Assembly: GCF_964340395.1 (NCBI RefSeq)
Contig: NC_135559.1
Span: forward strand, 7,488,759 to 7,511,258
Origin: Glandiceps talaboti
Lineage: Eukaryota > Hemichordata > Enteropneusta > Spengelidae
Direction: 5' to 3'
Length of the DNA stretch: 22,500 nt
Below the pieces are notes generated by a model. That model was not told where the DNA came from. It worked only from the letters and a program-made list of their open reading frames with translations, and made no database searches. Below, piece after piece: positions 1-9,452 of this stretch. Each line of letters opens with the position of its first letter. Position 1 is the stretch's first letter. The translations under genes were made by a program, and so were the position numbers.

Positions 1-127
1 CCATAACTATACATTTTCTGAAAGCTCTTAATCCACTCTTTACAATGAAATTAGCAAAATTTGGTTTTATGTACTTCAGATCACGTGACCTCTACATACG
101 TGATAATTTGCATGTTTGGTTCAACAA

Positions 128-420
128 AAATTAGCTCCTTCAAATTTCGACCAACAATAGAAAACGACGCACAGTGTTTATCACCATGTCAGTGGCTACA
201 AAACCGTGTCTCAGATTTTTCCTATCTGTTTTTGTAACGAAGATATATAAATAATAATAAATAGTGTCCAAATAAACCATGTATGTCTCATCTAAATCCG
301 TCTTACTTTCGAACAAAAGACGCAATCAAAAATCTGAGACACGGTTTTGGAGCCACTGACGTGGTGAATAAGATCCTACTGTGTTTGTTATTGTCGGGTA
401 CTCTTTGAGGTTGCTAATTT
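128..420. mobile_element. MITE-like inverted repeat (hairpin) element
   Basis: Two imperfect inverted arms of about 93 bases (128-220 and 328-420) flank a 107-base spacer. The best-preserved part is the inner arm: GTGTCTCAGATTTTT on the left is answered by AAAAATCTGAGACAC on the right. The outer ends read AAATTAGC and GCTAATTT. No coding content is convincing, and short reading frames across it are by-products of the palindrome. Size and structure fit a non-autonomous DNA element. The family is not recognised and no clear target-site duplication is seen. Confidence 0.65.
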
Positions 421-1730
421 CCACAAAGTAACGCAATTCTTTACAAAATGTAAACTTGAGAAAATGACAAAAACATGTGTTTGAGTTGAAACAAACAAAA
501 AACGTTTAACACATTCCTTACAGAAAAGTTGTAAGTGTCACATCCTTTATCACCTTCGAAAATTTGTTTTTTTCCATGTTATGACCATTCTATTGGCCAA
601 AAAATATGAAATCTGTCAGTTCAAAGGTAGCCAACGCCCACTATTCGACATGCGATTTTGGCTATTCGGGTTAAAAATTAACTTCCTCATTTGCATATGT
701 TTGCGAACAAATTGAGGGCGGAGCCTACTTCCTTTTATGGAAAGCAGAGTGTCAAGCTACGTTTTAGCGGTCTCAGGTTTTATGTAAAATAAACGTAGTG
801 GTTTCCGGTGAGAGAGTAAATGTTCCCTGGGTTCCCGTTCAACATGAAACGACGGAAAATATACCAAATGCTTTGAAAGTGGTGTTTTAACTAATAAAGA
901 ATCTAGTTAGCTTCATAAAACATCTTTAGTATGATGGTATTTTCTTGGAGTAACACTGTATAGTCCGGTCGCGATTGTAGATGTACTATGTTTTGCTTTG
1001 AAGCATCTTACTCAGAGTCGATTGTTTTTATTTTGATACATAACATGTATCTGTGTCGAAATCAACGTCAAAAGACGCACCACTATTGTTGTAATTTGAT
1101 ATGTTGCCATTGTTGAATTTGTTGTGTCTACCAGCGCCGGTTCATCTGGATACAGCATACACAGTACATTCAACCATGGGTGGAGGGTCTATGATTCAAC
1201 ACATCGCTTCAACGTCAATGCAAAACGAAAACTGTTAGACATGTCTAGCAATATAGCTCTCTCATGTCTCTAGCTCTTCGGCATGTTAATTTTTTTTTAC
1301 AAAAGCAAAAATAGTCGGAGATGACACGGCACCACGCGAGGGCTTCAGTGAGCACGTGTTTCAGTGTTTAGAAAGAAGACGAAACCACCTCGTGTCAATT
1401 TGTGGTTGGTAATGAACTCAATCAAAAGAAAATGAAATACTAGTATTAGTAAGCGAGTACATAGTTTTCAAGAGGGATAGTTACCCGACAGCTTCGCTCT
1501 ACTACGCGTATACGACGACTTCGCATTTGGAAGGTCGAAGACTGTAGCGTGATGACACGTTACGTGCTACGAAGGGAAGGGGGGGGGACTTAGCGTTCGA
1601 TACTGACCGATGGAAAATCTGTACATTGAATATCGTAGATTTTTGAGGACATGTACCCAAAAATTCAATAACTGGGAATGATAATGTACCACGTTGTTCG
1701 TTTCTGTGACATTTTATTTAGGGCCGAGTC
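421..1730. other. Non-coding stretch with weak promoter-like motifs
   Basis: No supported gene. At 689-696 there is a perfect octamer ATTTGCAT and at 716-725 a GC-box-like GGGCGGAGCC, followed at 805-812 by a splice-donor-like CCG|GTGAG. These could mark a promoter and a non-coding first exon for zinc-finger gene 1, which needs an upstream exon, but such motifs occur by chance and the link is a guess. A run of nine or more G lies near 1578. Confidence 0.2.
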
Positions 1731-1822
1731 TGCTGACAAGCGCTTGTCACCAGAACGTCGTGCTGGAACCAAGCGCTTGTCACGAGAACAATGTGCTGCT
1801 GACAAGCGTGACCTTTGACACC
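1731..1822. repeat. Palindrome-bearing repeat, copy 1
   Basis: This is a short tandem arrangement of GACAAGCGCTTGTC-type palindromes separated by CGTGCTG and GAGAACAA spacers. About 80 bases are repeated in the same orientation at 2383-2464, with roughly 85% match by eye. The shared order is CTTGTCACCAG, CGTGCTGG, CAAGCGCTTGTCACGAGAAC, TGCTGCTGACAAGCG. The two copies lie about 650 bases apart and could be the ends of one element or two dispersed copies. Confidence 0.7.
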
Positions 1823-2382
1823 CTCTTATTTCCAATTGTTATAAACACACATACAGAATGGACTAAGGAATTACGAATTTGACTTCCATACATTCATGCA
1901 CCAAGTGAAATAAACATTAAATCTCAAGTACTATTAAAGCTGGGGTGGGAAACTTGAAACTTGAAACTACTACAGGAACCGGGACTTAATTGGGTCAAGG
2001 GTACGGGTCAGTACGTCGACCAGGCTGCTGCGCTGTAGTACACACGTACGTGGGTAGACGCGTGTTGTGCTCAATTTTTCTTGATACATGTGTACTCAGA
2101 ATGTATACTACAATGTACGATGAAATATTGAATCTTGAGAACAACAATAACAACGTTACAAGGCGATATGATCAACTGGTATAGGTTGAAAAAATAACCC
2201 ACGTATCGGCGAACGATATATCGATATGTTAACTAGCCACGTCAATTTCACGCTTGCTCACGATTTAAACATTTTGTTAAAAGTTCTGTGTATTTAGTGT
2301 ACGAAGGCAATCATTTTCAAAGGTAACCAGAGCGTTTTCTTCATATCAGTACACATCAAATTGATGCCGTAAAAATCTCGAA
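1823..2382. other. Spacer between the two palindrome-bearing repeats
   Basis: No gene is supported. The stretch is AT-rich and holds a small CGATATATCG palindrome near 2213. If the flanking direct repeats are the ends of one element, this is its interior, and it encodes nothing recognisable. Confidence 0.3.
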
Positions 2383-2464
2383 CTTGTCACCAGCATGACG
2401 TGCTGGTGACAAGCGCTTGTCACGAGAACAAAATGCTGCTGACAAGCGCTTGTCACCAGACACT
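2383..2464. repeat. Palindrome-bearing repeat, copy 2
   Basis: This is the second copy of the repeat at 1731-1822, in direct orientation. It contains the perfect 18-base palindrome GTGACAAGCGCTTGTCAC at 2406-2423, which extends to 24 bases (2403-2426) with a single mismatched pair. A further CTGACAAGCGCTTGTCACCAG block closes it at about 2438-2459. Confidence 0.7.
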
Positions 2465-3228
2465 CCGTTTATTTAGTGTCACCTAAGTGAAGTAGTGTCG
2501 ATGAACAACATGGGAACGATCTGTTGACCTGTACTAGATAACTAGTCTTGCTGCTAGACGTTCGGGCTTTCTTTCGTATAAGTTACTATAACATATAAGC
2601 GAACGAAGTTTGCAGTGAGGGCTTGCCCGAACATCCTCGATAGCGATGTTAGGTCGTGTGTCGTAATTGTAACGGAAGAACATCCGAGGTCTAACAGATA
2701 GATTACTAGATAACGGGAGAGATACGAGTGGTGAGTTATTTTTTTTTATTACAAAATAGCTATGCATGTGGTTCACGAAAAGATAACTTCCAAATCGTGG
2801 GTTTTGACTTCACTCGCTGAAACATAATCACCACTACTGTACCACAAGGGCGAGTATGTTTTGTAAACCAAGGCTATGAATCATTACTTCACCTAGATAG
2901 CGAAAATGGATTCCCCAGAGGATCGATGCGTTGCTGATAAATCAGCTGATAAATACTTTTTTCCCTTTTTTGTTTAAAATTGTGATGATGTGGTACTATT
3001 TACACCTTTCCACCATTCTTTGTTGTAGGATGCCTTTGGGTTTTGGAAGACTTCGCAAAGACCATCTGTGCTAAACTGTAACAAAGCTGACTTTCACTTG
3101 CATTTTGACACCTATTGTAATACATTCCTTTATGCACAGTAAAATTTCATTAAAATTGAGAAATGTTTTCACCATTTAAATAATTTTGAGTAGACAATCG
3201 GTTATAAGCAATATCTTGAAAAGACTGA

Positions 3229-3231
<3 letters not shown>
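2465..3231. other. Non-coding stretch, nothing recognised
   Basis: I see no coding exon, RNA gene or clear repeat here. Short open frames have no protein-like composition. Confidence 0.4.

Positions 3232-3295
<64 letters not shown>
3232..3295. repeat. (AG)n microsatellite
   Basis: Uninterrupted AG/GA dinucleotide repeat of about 32 units. It is purine-only on the plus strand, so it could be length-variable and could form triplex DNA. Confidence 0.98.
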
Positions 3296-3296
<1 letters not shown>

Positions 3297-3905
3297 AACT
3301 CTAATTCATTCTCTTTATTCATTTTTTTAGCTCGCTCATTACATTATTGGGCAACTCTTTTTTGACACTGGAAGGACGTCCTCTTGTTATTCATACTTGT
3401 GGTACACTGTACCCCAGACCCCATGACCATAGCAATTCTTTTACTGGTCTGAGACTGTACTGTATCAGCAAGTTTATGTAAATGAGTAGCCAAGTACTTG
3501 ACACATTTCGTCAAATCTATGCTAATGAGCTGCCTAGTACTTGACACTTTCCGTTATATTATAATAAAGTGTGCAAATGGTTGTAAAGCCATGTGCATTT
3601 GTTTTGGTTTTTTATTCCTTCCCATATCTCAAGATTGAGAAGTGCTACATTTATTTGGGTTGCATACAATGATAGCTCAAATGGTTGGTAGTCATTTCCC
3701 CCAAAAAAGTTAATTTTGTAATTTTTTCTAGCTTTATCGTGGTCTATAACCTTAAATGGGATTGACTAAAAAATAGCAAATCAAATTAGATGGGGATGTT
3801 TCTGGATGTGTGTAAATGAAGAATTTGTTCTCATGACATGATGATCCTATGAGAGATATGTAAATTTGGTTAAAATGTATTCTTCTTGTGTTCTTTTGCC
3901 TACAG
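3296..3905 (+). other. Upstream flank and 3' intron end of zinc-finger gene 1
   Basis: No gene is supported in the body of this stretch. Its end reads as the 3' end of an intron: a T-rich tract from about 3879 leads into TTGCCTACAG, with the acceptor AG at 3904-3905. The same exon start, in the same phase, is found in the paralogue at 17003-17006, which is why the acceptor is trusted. Confidence 0.55.
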
Positions 3906-6300
3906 ATGTATGACATCAGAAGCTATAGATTACCAGTATCAGCAAGACTCAGAGGAGGTGACAAATGGACAAGATAGAGATGTGACATCAAGAACCATAG
4001 ATGATGAATATCAACAAGACTCGGAGGAGGTGACAACTGGACAGCATAGATGTGTGAAATCAGAAACCATAGATGATGAGTATCAAAAAAACTCGGAAGA
4101 GGTGCTAGCTGGTCAAGAATTTGAAACCAACTTCTACTCAGCTGATAATCACCAATTATTAGATACAGAAAAACATTCTAAAAGTGTACCTGATATTGGA
4201 GAAAATTCCAATAATGAACCCTTTCCAACTCAAATAATTCAAGTCATACATGCAGAGACTATTGAAAGGATAGATAGTACACAATCAAACATCAATGAAA
4301 AAGATATTATTTTTGGTGACACTCAACTACATGTAAACCCAAACAAACATAGTGGAGGTGGAAATAATTGTGAAAACCCAGGCATTAGTGTGGGTCCTCA
4401 AACAGGTGATGTAGAGAAACACAAGACAATACAATCAAACACACCACCCTATGTATGTAAATGGTGTGGTAAACAGTTCAATCGCAATAGTCACCTGAAG
4501 AGACACGTGAGAAGCCATGCAAACAAAAGACCATATGTATGCAAAGAATGTGATAAAGGGTTTAATGAAAGTTGTGACTTGAAAAGACACATGAAAATCC
4601 ACCTAAAGAAAAGAACGCATATATGTGAACTATGTGGTGAATGTTTTAATGAAAGTTGTGATTTGGAAGCACACATTTTGAGACACACAAGTGAAAAGCC
4701 ATCTACATGTAAGTATAAAGAGTGTAGTAAAGTGTTTCCAACAAATATCCAGTTGAAGTCACATGTAAGAAAACACACCAATGAAAAATCATATGCATGT
4801 AAGGAGTGTGGTAAAAGGTGTAATCGGCGCTGGCATCTGATGAGACACAGTAGAATCCATACAAAAGAAAAATCACATGTGTGTAAAGAACGTGATGAAG
4901 TAATTACTGAAAGTAAAACTCTCAACTCACACATAAGGATCCAATCAAATGTAAAACCATTTGTATGTGAAGAAAGTGAGTGTGGTAAAACGTTTCGTAA
5001 AAAAAGTGGTCACTCAGAGGAAGTGATAGCTGGTCAAGAATTTGGAACCAATGTCTACTCGGCCAATAATCACAAATTCTTAAGTACAGAGAAACATTCT
5101 AAGAGTGTACCTGATGTTGAAGAAAATTCCAACAGTGAACCCTCTCCAACTCAAACAATTCAAGTCATACATGCAGATACTATTGAAAGCATAGACAATA
5201 CAGATTCAAACATCAATGAAAAAGGTACCATTTTTGGTGAAACTCAACTAAACCCAAACAAACATAGTGGAGGTGGAAATAACTGTGAAAACCCAGGCAT
5301 TAGTGTGGGTCCTCAAACATGTACATGTACAGGTTGTGATGTGGAGAAACACATGACAATACAATCAAACACACCACCCTATGTATGTAAATGGTGTGGT
5401 AAACAGTTCAATCGCAGTAGTCACCTGAAGAGACACATGAGAATCCATGCAAACAAAAGACCATATGTATGCAAAGAATGTGATAAAGGGTTTAATGAAA
5501 GTTATGACTTGAAAAGACACATGAAAATCCACCTAAAGGAAAGAACGCATGTATGTGAACTATGTGGTGACTGTTTTAATGAAAGTTGCGATTTGGAAGC
5601 ACACATTTTGAGACACACAAATGGAAGGCCGTTTAAATGTAAAGAGTGTAGTAAAGTGTTTCCAACAAATATCCAATTGAAGTCACATGTAAGAAAACAC
5701 ACCAATGAGAAATCATATACATGTAAGGAGTGTGGTAAAAGGTGTAATCGGCGCTGGCATCTGATGAGACACAGTAGAATCCAAAAAAAAAAAAAATCAC
5801 ATGTGTGTAAAGAACATGATGAAGGTGTTACTGAAAGTAGCACTCTGAACTCGCACATGAGCCATTCAAATGTAAAACAATTTGTTTGTGAAGAAAGTGA
5901 GTGCGGTAAAAGGTTTCGTTACAGAAGTGGTCTAATGTGTCACATGATGATACATACGAATGAACGACCATTTATGTGTGCAGTGTGTGGTAAAGGGTTT
6001 AATCGAAGTGATCATCTGAAGAGACACATTAAATGGCACACAGGTTTAAGACCACATGTTTGTATAGAATGTGGTAAAGGATTCATTGAAAGTAGCTCTT
6101 TGAACTTACACATGAGGAAACATACAAATGAAAAACTATTTTTGTGTGAAGAATGTGGTAAAGGGTTTAACGACAGAAGTAGTCTAAACAGACATCAAAT
6201 GACCCACACAAATGAGAGACCATTTGCATGTAAAGAGTGTGGTAAACAATTTATTCGGAGTTATCATCTGAAGAGACATATTTTAAGCCATATGAAATGA
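3906..6300 (+). CDS. C2H2 zinc-finger protein 1, terminal exon
   Basis: This large 3' exon encodes 797 residues of a multi-finger C2H2 protein, probably a nuclear sequence-specific DNA-binding regulator. Its 5' edge is the acceptor at 3904-3905 (phase 2), so the true N-terminus comes from an upstream exon not identified here; an in-frame ATG at 3910 is an alternative start. Residues 1-72 are three 24-residue repeats. Fingers follow in two blocks (residues about 182-368 and 492-797), separated by a repeat of the acidic linker. I count 18 finger units. Fourteen keep both Cys and both His, two of those with CX4C spacing. Three are degenerate (second Cys lost, or last His changed to Gln), and one is cut in half at the duplication junction. 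Linkers are mostly TNEK/TNER instead of TGEK. No KRAB, SCAN, BTB or ZAD domain is visible. The ORF ends by frameshift inside a linker. Confidence 0.88.
3907..4122 (+). repeat. 72-bp in-frame motif repeated three times
   Basis: Three tandem units with an exact 72-base period start at 3907, 3979 and 4051. Each encodes 24 residues of the form C/D-M/V-T/K-S-x-x-I-D-x-x-Y-Q-x-x-S-E-E-V. The same motif occurs once at the start of the terminal exon of the paralogue (17007 onward), so gene 1 has tripled it. The third unit carries VKSE (4054-4065), which fits the SUMO consensus psi-K-x-E. Confidence 0.85.
4091..5931 (+). repeat. Intragenic tandem duplication, ~920-bp unit
   Basis: Unit 1 spans about 4091-5011 and unit 2 about 5012-5931; both encode the acidic linker followed by seven finger positions. 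Landmarks repeat in order: AGQEF, EKHSKSVPD, IQVIHA, HSGGGNNCENPGISVGPQT, then finger 1 with YVCKWCGKQFNR. Differences are mainly substitutions plus small in-frame indels, for example a two-residue insertion in finger 4 of unit 1. The junction cuts unit 1's seventh finger after FRKKSG, leaving a half finger. The reading frame is kept throughout. Confidence 0.93.
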
Positions 6301-6388
6301 GAGACACACTACACATATACATGTGTGCAAAGAATGTGGTTAAGTATTTACTGAAGGTTATGATTTGAAGTCCCACATCAAGACACAA
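6301..6388 (+). pseudogene. Vestigial zinc finger after the gene 1 stop
   Basis: Just past the TGA, in the +1-shifted frame, 6320-6388 reads HVCKECG, a TAA stop, then VFTEGYDLKSHIKTQ. This is a recognisable finger with an internal stop and its last His changed to Gln. The linker that should lead into it also reappears in this frame (AAT GAG from 6296). The simplest reading is a one-base insertion near 6292-6296 that truncated a longer finger array, followed by decay of the finger left outside the ORF. A possible ATTAAA poly(A) signal is at 6437-6442. Confidence 0.8.
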
Positions 6389-6549
6389 GCAATTGAAAGG
6401 CAATTTATGTTTTATTTGTAAATTGTGTGTGTATGTATTAAACGACTTAAACTCAAAAACCGCCACACTGATTGCCGTGGTATTTGGTGGGAACATTACT
6501 TGGGGTATTGTTAAAACGAAAATGATTGCAACAGAGTTGTTGGAGTCAT

Positions 6550-7112
6550 AATGGGCGAATGGTTAGAGTGACCGGCTTGGAATCTGCCAGTTGCAGGTTC
6601 GAGCTCCATTGCTGCCATTTGTTTGGTAGTGGTTAAAGTCTTTGGGCAAGATTTGAATCATGACTGTCTTGGTCAACCCAGCTGTATAATTGGGGACATG
6701 GTAGGATATAGAGGTTGCAATGTGAATGCTTTAATCCTATGCACTTATAAAGGCTGCAATGGATTGTATGCTCCCCAGGAAGTTGAGAAGTATAAAGGAC
6801 CGTTGTGCCACATACCGCTATAGGGGCCATGCCAGGGGTAATAATTCTCAGTACCTGTAATAGCATTTTACCTCAGGCGAGAGGGTCAAAATAGAACAAA
6901 AAGGTCAACTTATTCTCACACGCACCTATAATAATGCATGTGAAGTGTGTGAAGAGAAAGTTGTGGTGTCAATCAAGGAATCATTATGTTTATGATGTAC
7001 CTAGGTGCTAATATTCTATTTCAGGTACCGAGTACTTTGAGCACAAAGTGGGAAAGCGCTATATAGAAACCAACATTATTATTATTATCATTATTATTAT
7101 TATTATAATTAT
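6550..7112 (+). mobile_element. tRNA-derived SINE, interrupted by a nested element
   Basis: The head resembles a tRNA: an RNA polymerase III A-box-like TGGTTAGAGTG (6560-6570) and a B-box-like GGTTCGAGCTC (6596-6606) at tRNA-like spacing. A central part follows with TTTGGGCAAGATTTG and CCCAGCTGTATAATTGGG, resembling the conserved-centre SINEs known from marine invertebrates. The 3' end (AAAGCGCTATATAGAAACCAAC then ATT repeats, 7051-7112) matches the general style of V-type SINE tails. The stretch at 6843-7033 is a separate inserted element. The family name is not assigned. Confidence 0.7.
6843..7033 (+). mobile_element. MITE-like element nested in the SINE, copy 1
   Basis: Terminal inverted repeats read ATTCTCAGTACCTG at the left and CAGGTACCGAGT at the right. 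The whole ~190-base sequence is found again in reverse orientation at 19000-19207. Shared internal landmarks include GAGGGTCAAAATAGAACAA, CTTATTCTCA and TAATATTCTATT. It splits the SINE between its centre and its 3' tail, so it inserted after the SINE. A TA target duplication is possible but not clear. Confidence 0.75.
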
Positions 7113-7303
7113 ATACATAGACCCTCATATTCCCAGGGTGTGACATCAAAGTACAGTAATATGCAAAGTGAATAATGAACAGCTGAGCGAAGGGCACACT
7201 TCAAAATATTAATGCTATTCATCATAAATTTTGGGAATATATTAGTTTAAAGTCGTCATCATAATAGAAAAAAATAATGGGTCTATATAATTACTAGTAG
7301 TAA
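7113..7303. other. AT-rich spacer, nothing recognised
   Basis: Short AT-rich spacer between the SINE tail and the next inverted-repeat element. No gene or repeat is supported. Confidence 0.4.
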
Positions 7304-7423
7304 ATAATCTCCCTGTATTTCTCATTCATGCTATGTCATCTATCGGCTTAGAGTGATACGGTCGCATGAGGGAATCATTCGTCCTCGATGTTGCAGCACT
7401 CATTTGGAATACCGGGAGATTAT
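7304..7423. mobile_element. Small inverted-repeat element
   Basis: A 120-base segment starts ATAATCTCCCTGTATT and ends GGAATACCGGGAGATTAT, giving imperfect terminal inverted repeats of about 18 bases. Flanks are AT-rich (AAT/TAT), so a target duplication cannot be defined. The interior is non-coding. This is probably a small MITE remnant. Confidence 0.5.
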
Positions 7424-7579
7424 ATATAATATTATTATTAAAATTTTTATTTCTGTATTATATTATTTAATTATTATTATGTATTTTGGGTAAAAAAATT
7501 GACTTTTGTATTTAGAAAAACTGTTAGACTGGACTGAAATTTGGGGATGATCTTAGGGATGTGTAGATAAAGAACATCA

Positions 7580-8085
7580 GCCAAGTGGTGGCATATACTG
7601 CAAAGATTAATAGACAAAGGAGTGAACATTCATAAAATCTTTGCAAATATGCCTAGCAACAAGACCATCCTCATAGCAACAGCCAAATGGTGATGTATAT
7701 TGCAGAGATAACAGAGATTCATAGACAAGTGAATAAACATTCAAAACATGTATGCAAATATATCTATAGTTAGCAACAAAACTTCACCCTTAGCAACAGC
7801 AAAATTATGGTGTACATTGGAAAGAAAACAACAGGGATTAATAGAAAAGTGAATAAAACATTCCAAAAAATTTATAGATATGCCTAGCAATTTGACCACA
7901 CCAATAGCAACACACAAATGATGTTTACATTGCAAAGATAACAACAGGAATGGTTAGGCAAGTGGATAAACATTCAAAGGACGAATCCAAATATGCCTAT
8001 CAACAAGACCATGCCCATAGCAACAGCCAACTAATGGTGTATATGGTATGTACTTGTAACAATAGGGCTGGATAGGCAACTAGAA
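7580..8085. repeat. Divergent ~115-bp minisatellite, about four units
   Basis: Units contain, in order, AAATGGTGxTGTA, ATTGCAxAGATAACA, ATAGACAAGTGAATAAACATTC, CAAATATGCCTAGCAAC, and CCATAGCAACA. The GTGAATAAACATTC anchor recurs with spacings of about 110, 120 and 113 bases. Each unit has two or more TAGCAAC words, the half-site recognised by RFX-type factors. The copies have diverged by substitutions and small indels, so the array is old. No coding frame is maintained. Confidence 0.85.
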
Positions 8086-9452
8086 TCAGCAAATGAACAC
8101 CTATACCTAGCATGGATCAGCATGCAAATAAATATTGGTTTTTTAAACAATTGTGCTATAATGTCGTTGGTGCTATTTTTCTTAACTATGGCATGCAAAA
8201 TTTATACTGAGAATGAAAATTCTATCAAAGAAATAAAAATGTGAATCGGTAGACCCATGACTGTGTTTGTCAGTAATTTGCTTTGTCATGTGAAATGACA
8301 CGACGCTAGGCAAATAGTAATTTTGTTTTTTTAAAAGTGTGATACTTTTAAAATTTACTGTACCTCTAGTAGGCAAAAAAGAGGGGTTTTTTTCAAGTTG
8401 CTCTTGATTGATTTGTTGTCTAAATCCACCAACTGCCCCCCCCCCCACATGGTGTACCCCTAATCAGTGGGTGCTGGCAGAGAGACGAGGCATAGAGGCA
8501 ACACACAACTCTCAAAATTTTTGCTAAAAACATGTAACAAACTACCAAAGTTATCATCACTCTCTAGGTACCCTATCCTACCTGAAATTTTTTTAGGAAT
8601 CTAAAATTTAGCCCCAATCTTGTTATTTTCTGGGTTTTTGTTTTTTGTTTTTTTGTTTTTTTTCATTTATTAGTAAGTTGTAGACCTTGCTCAGGGTGAC
8701 CCAATTTTTTTGTTTCTCATTACCCGACAGATCGTCACCCAATTAAAAATTGATCTCCGACAAAATTTTAAAAAAATACTGAACAGCGCCCTCTCTGGCA
8801 CGAGTACGGAAGTGTCGACGCTTAATGTCATCTACAGTCATGACAGCGACAACAACACTTGTTCACGAACAGGGCATTCCTTTCATGACGGAAGTTATCC
8901 AAATGGAGAATATGCTTATTGTGTAGAGAAGCTGGGAAAGGGCTTGTCACTAGGAATCCAATAATAAGAAGATGGAGAGGAGGAAAAGGAATGGCAGGGA
9001 AACATGAATAAGATGATTTTTTTATTTGTTCACTTTATTTTTGAAAAAGCGACTAAGCGACCCATAGTTGTGAGAAAGTAGTGAGAAGGTTTTTTTTTTA
9101 AAGGTCAACCTTTCCATATACCATATGTTACAGGAATCTTAAAAATGACGGAGATAATCCCAAAATACCAAAGACAAAAACAGAATTGAAAGCCATAGTA
9201 GGTACATATGCCCCAGCATTTCATCCAAAGTTGCCTTGTTTCATTTCATTTTGTCGAATACTACAAAAAGTCCACGTCGTATAGATTTCCGAAACCAAAT
9301 TTTATATCTTTGTGATTTGACTCTAAAAATGCACGAAAATTTAAGAAGTAATTTGTTCTAATTTTTTTAGAGTAGTCAAATGGCTCAACTTTTATATGTA
9401 CCATAAAATTTTGAAGACGTGATTGTGAATCTGAATCTGGTCGGCCCCAACT
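8086..9452. other. Mostly non-coding stretch with homopolymer tracts
   Basis: Homopolymer tracts include a run of 11 C at 8436-8446 and a T-rich tract at about 8632-8664. An 84-residue open frame at 8710-8964 has somewhat more balanced composition, but I recognise no domain or splice context. CAGCGCCCTCT near 8784 is a word common in dispersed repeats. No gene is called. Confidence 0.3.

Noticed and set aside
1160-1225. ATG in perfect ACCATGG context at about 1175 as a first exon for gene 1
   Set aside because: The frame closes after 17 codons, with no convincing donor before the stop.
1694-1882. Short frame with repeated SACH-x-N-V-L motifs
   Set aside because: The repetition comes from the palindrome-bearing DNA repeat, not from a protein.
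1731-2464. LTR retrotransposon bounded by direct repeats
   Set aside because: The repeats are only about 80 bases, lack TG...CA ends, and there is no primer-binding site, polypurine tract or polymerase coding between them.
4491-4934. Minus-strand open frames within the zinc-finger exons (also 5502-5858 and 17969-18422)
   Set aside because: They are antisense shadows of the finger codons, showing periodic Cys/His/Leu patterns in step with the 84-base finger period.
6550-6620. A functional tRNA gene
   Set aside because: A- and B-box-like words are present, but the acceptor stem does not pair and a SINE body with an (ATT)n tail follows.
6623-6866. Open frames on both strands just after gene 1
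   Set aside because: They lie inside the SINE and its nested element.
7580-8085. CRISPR-like array
   Set aside because: Units are ~115 bases, divergent and contiguous with no unique spacers, and the DNA is eukaryotic.
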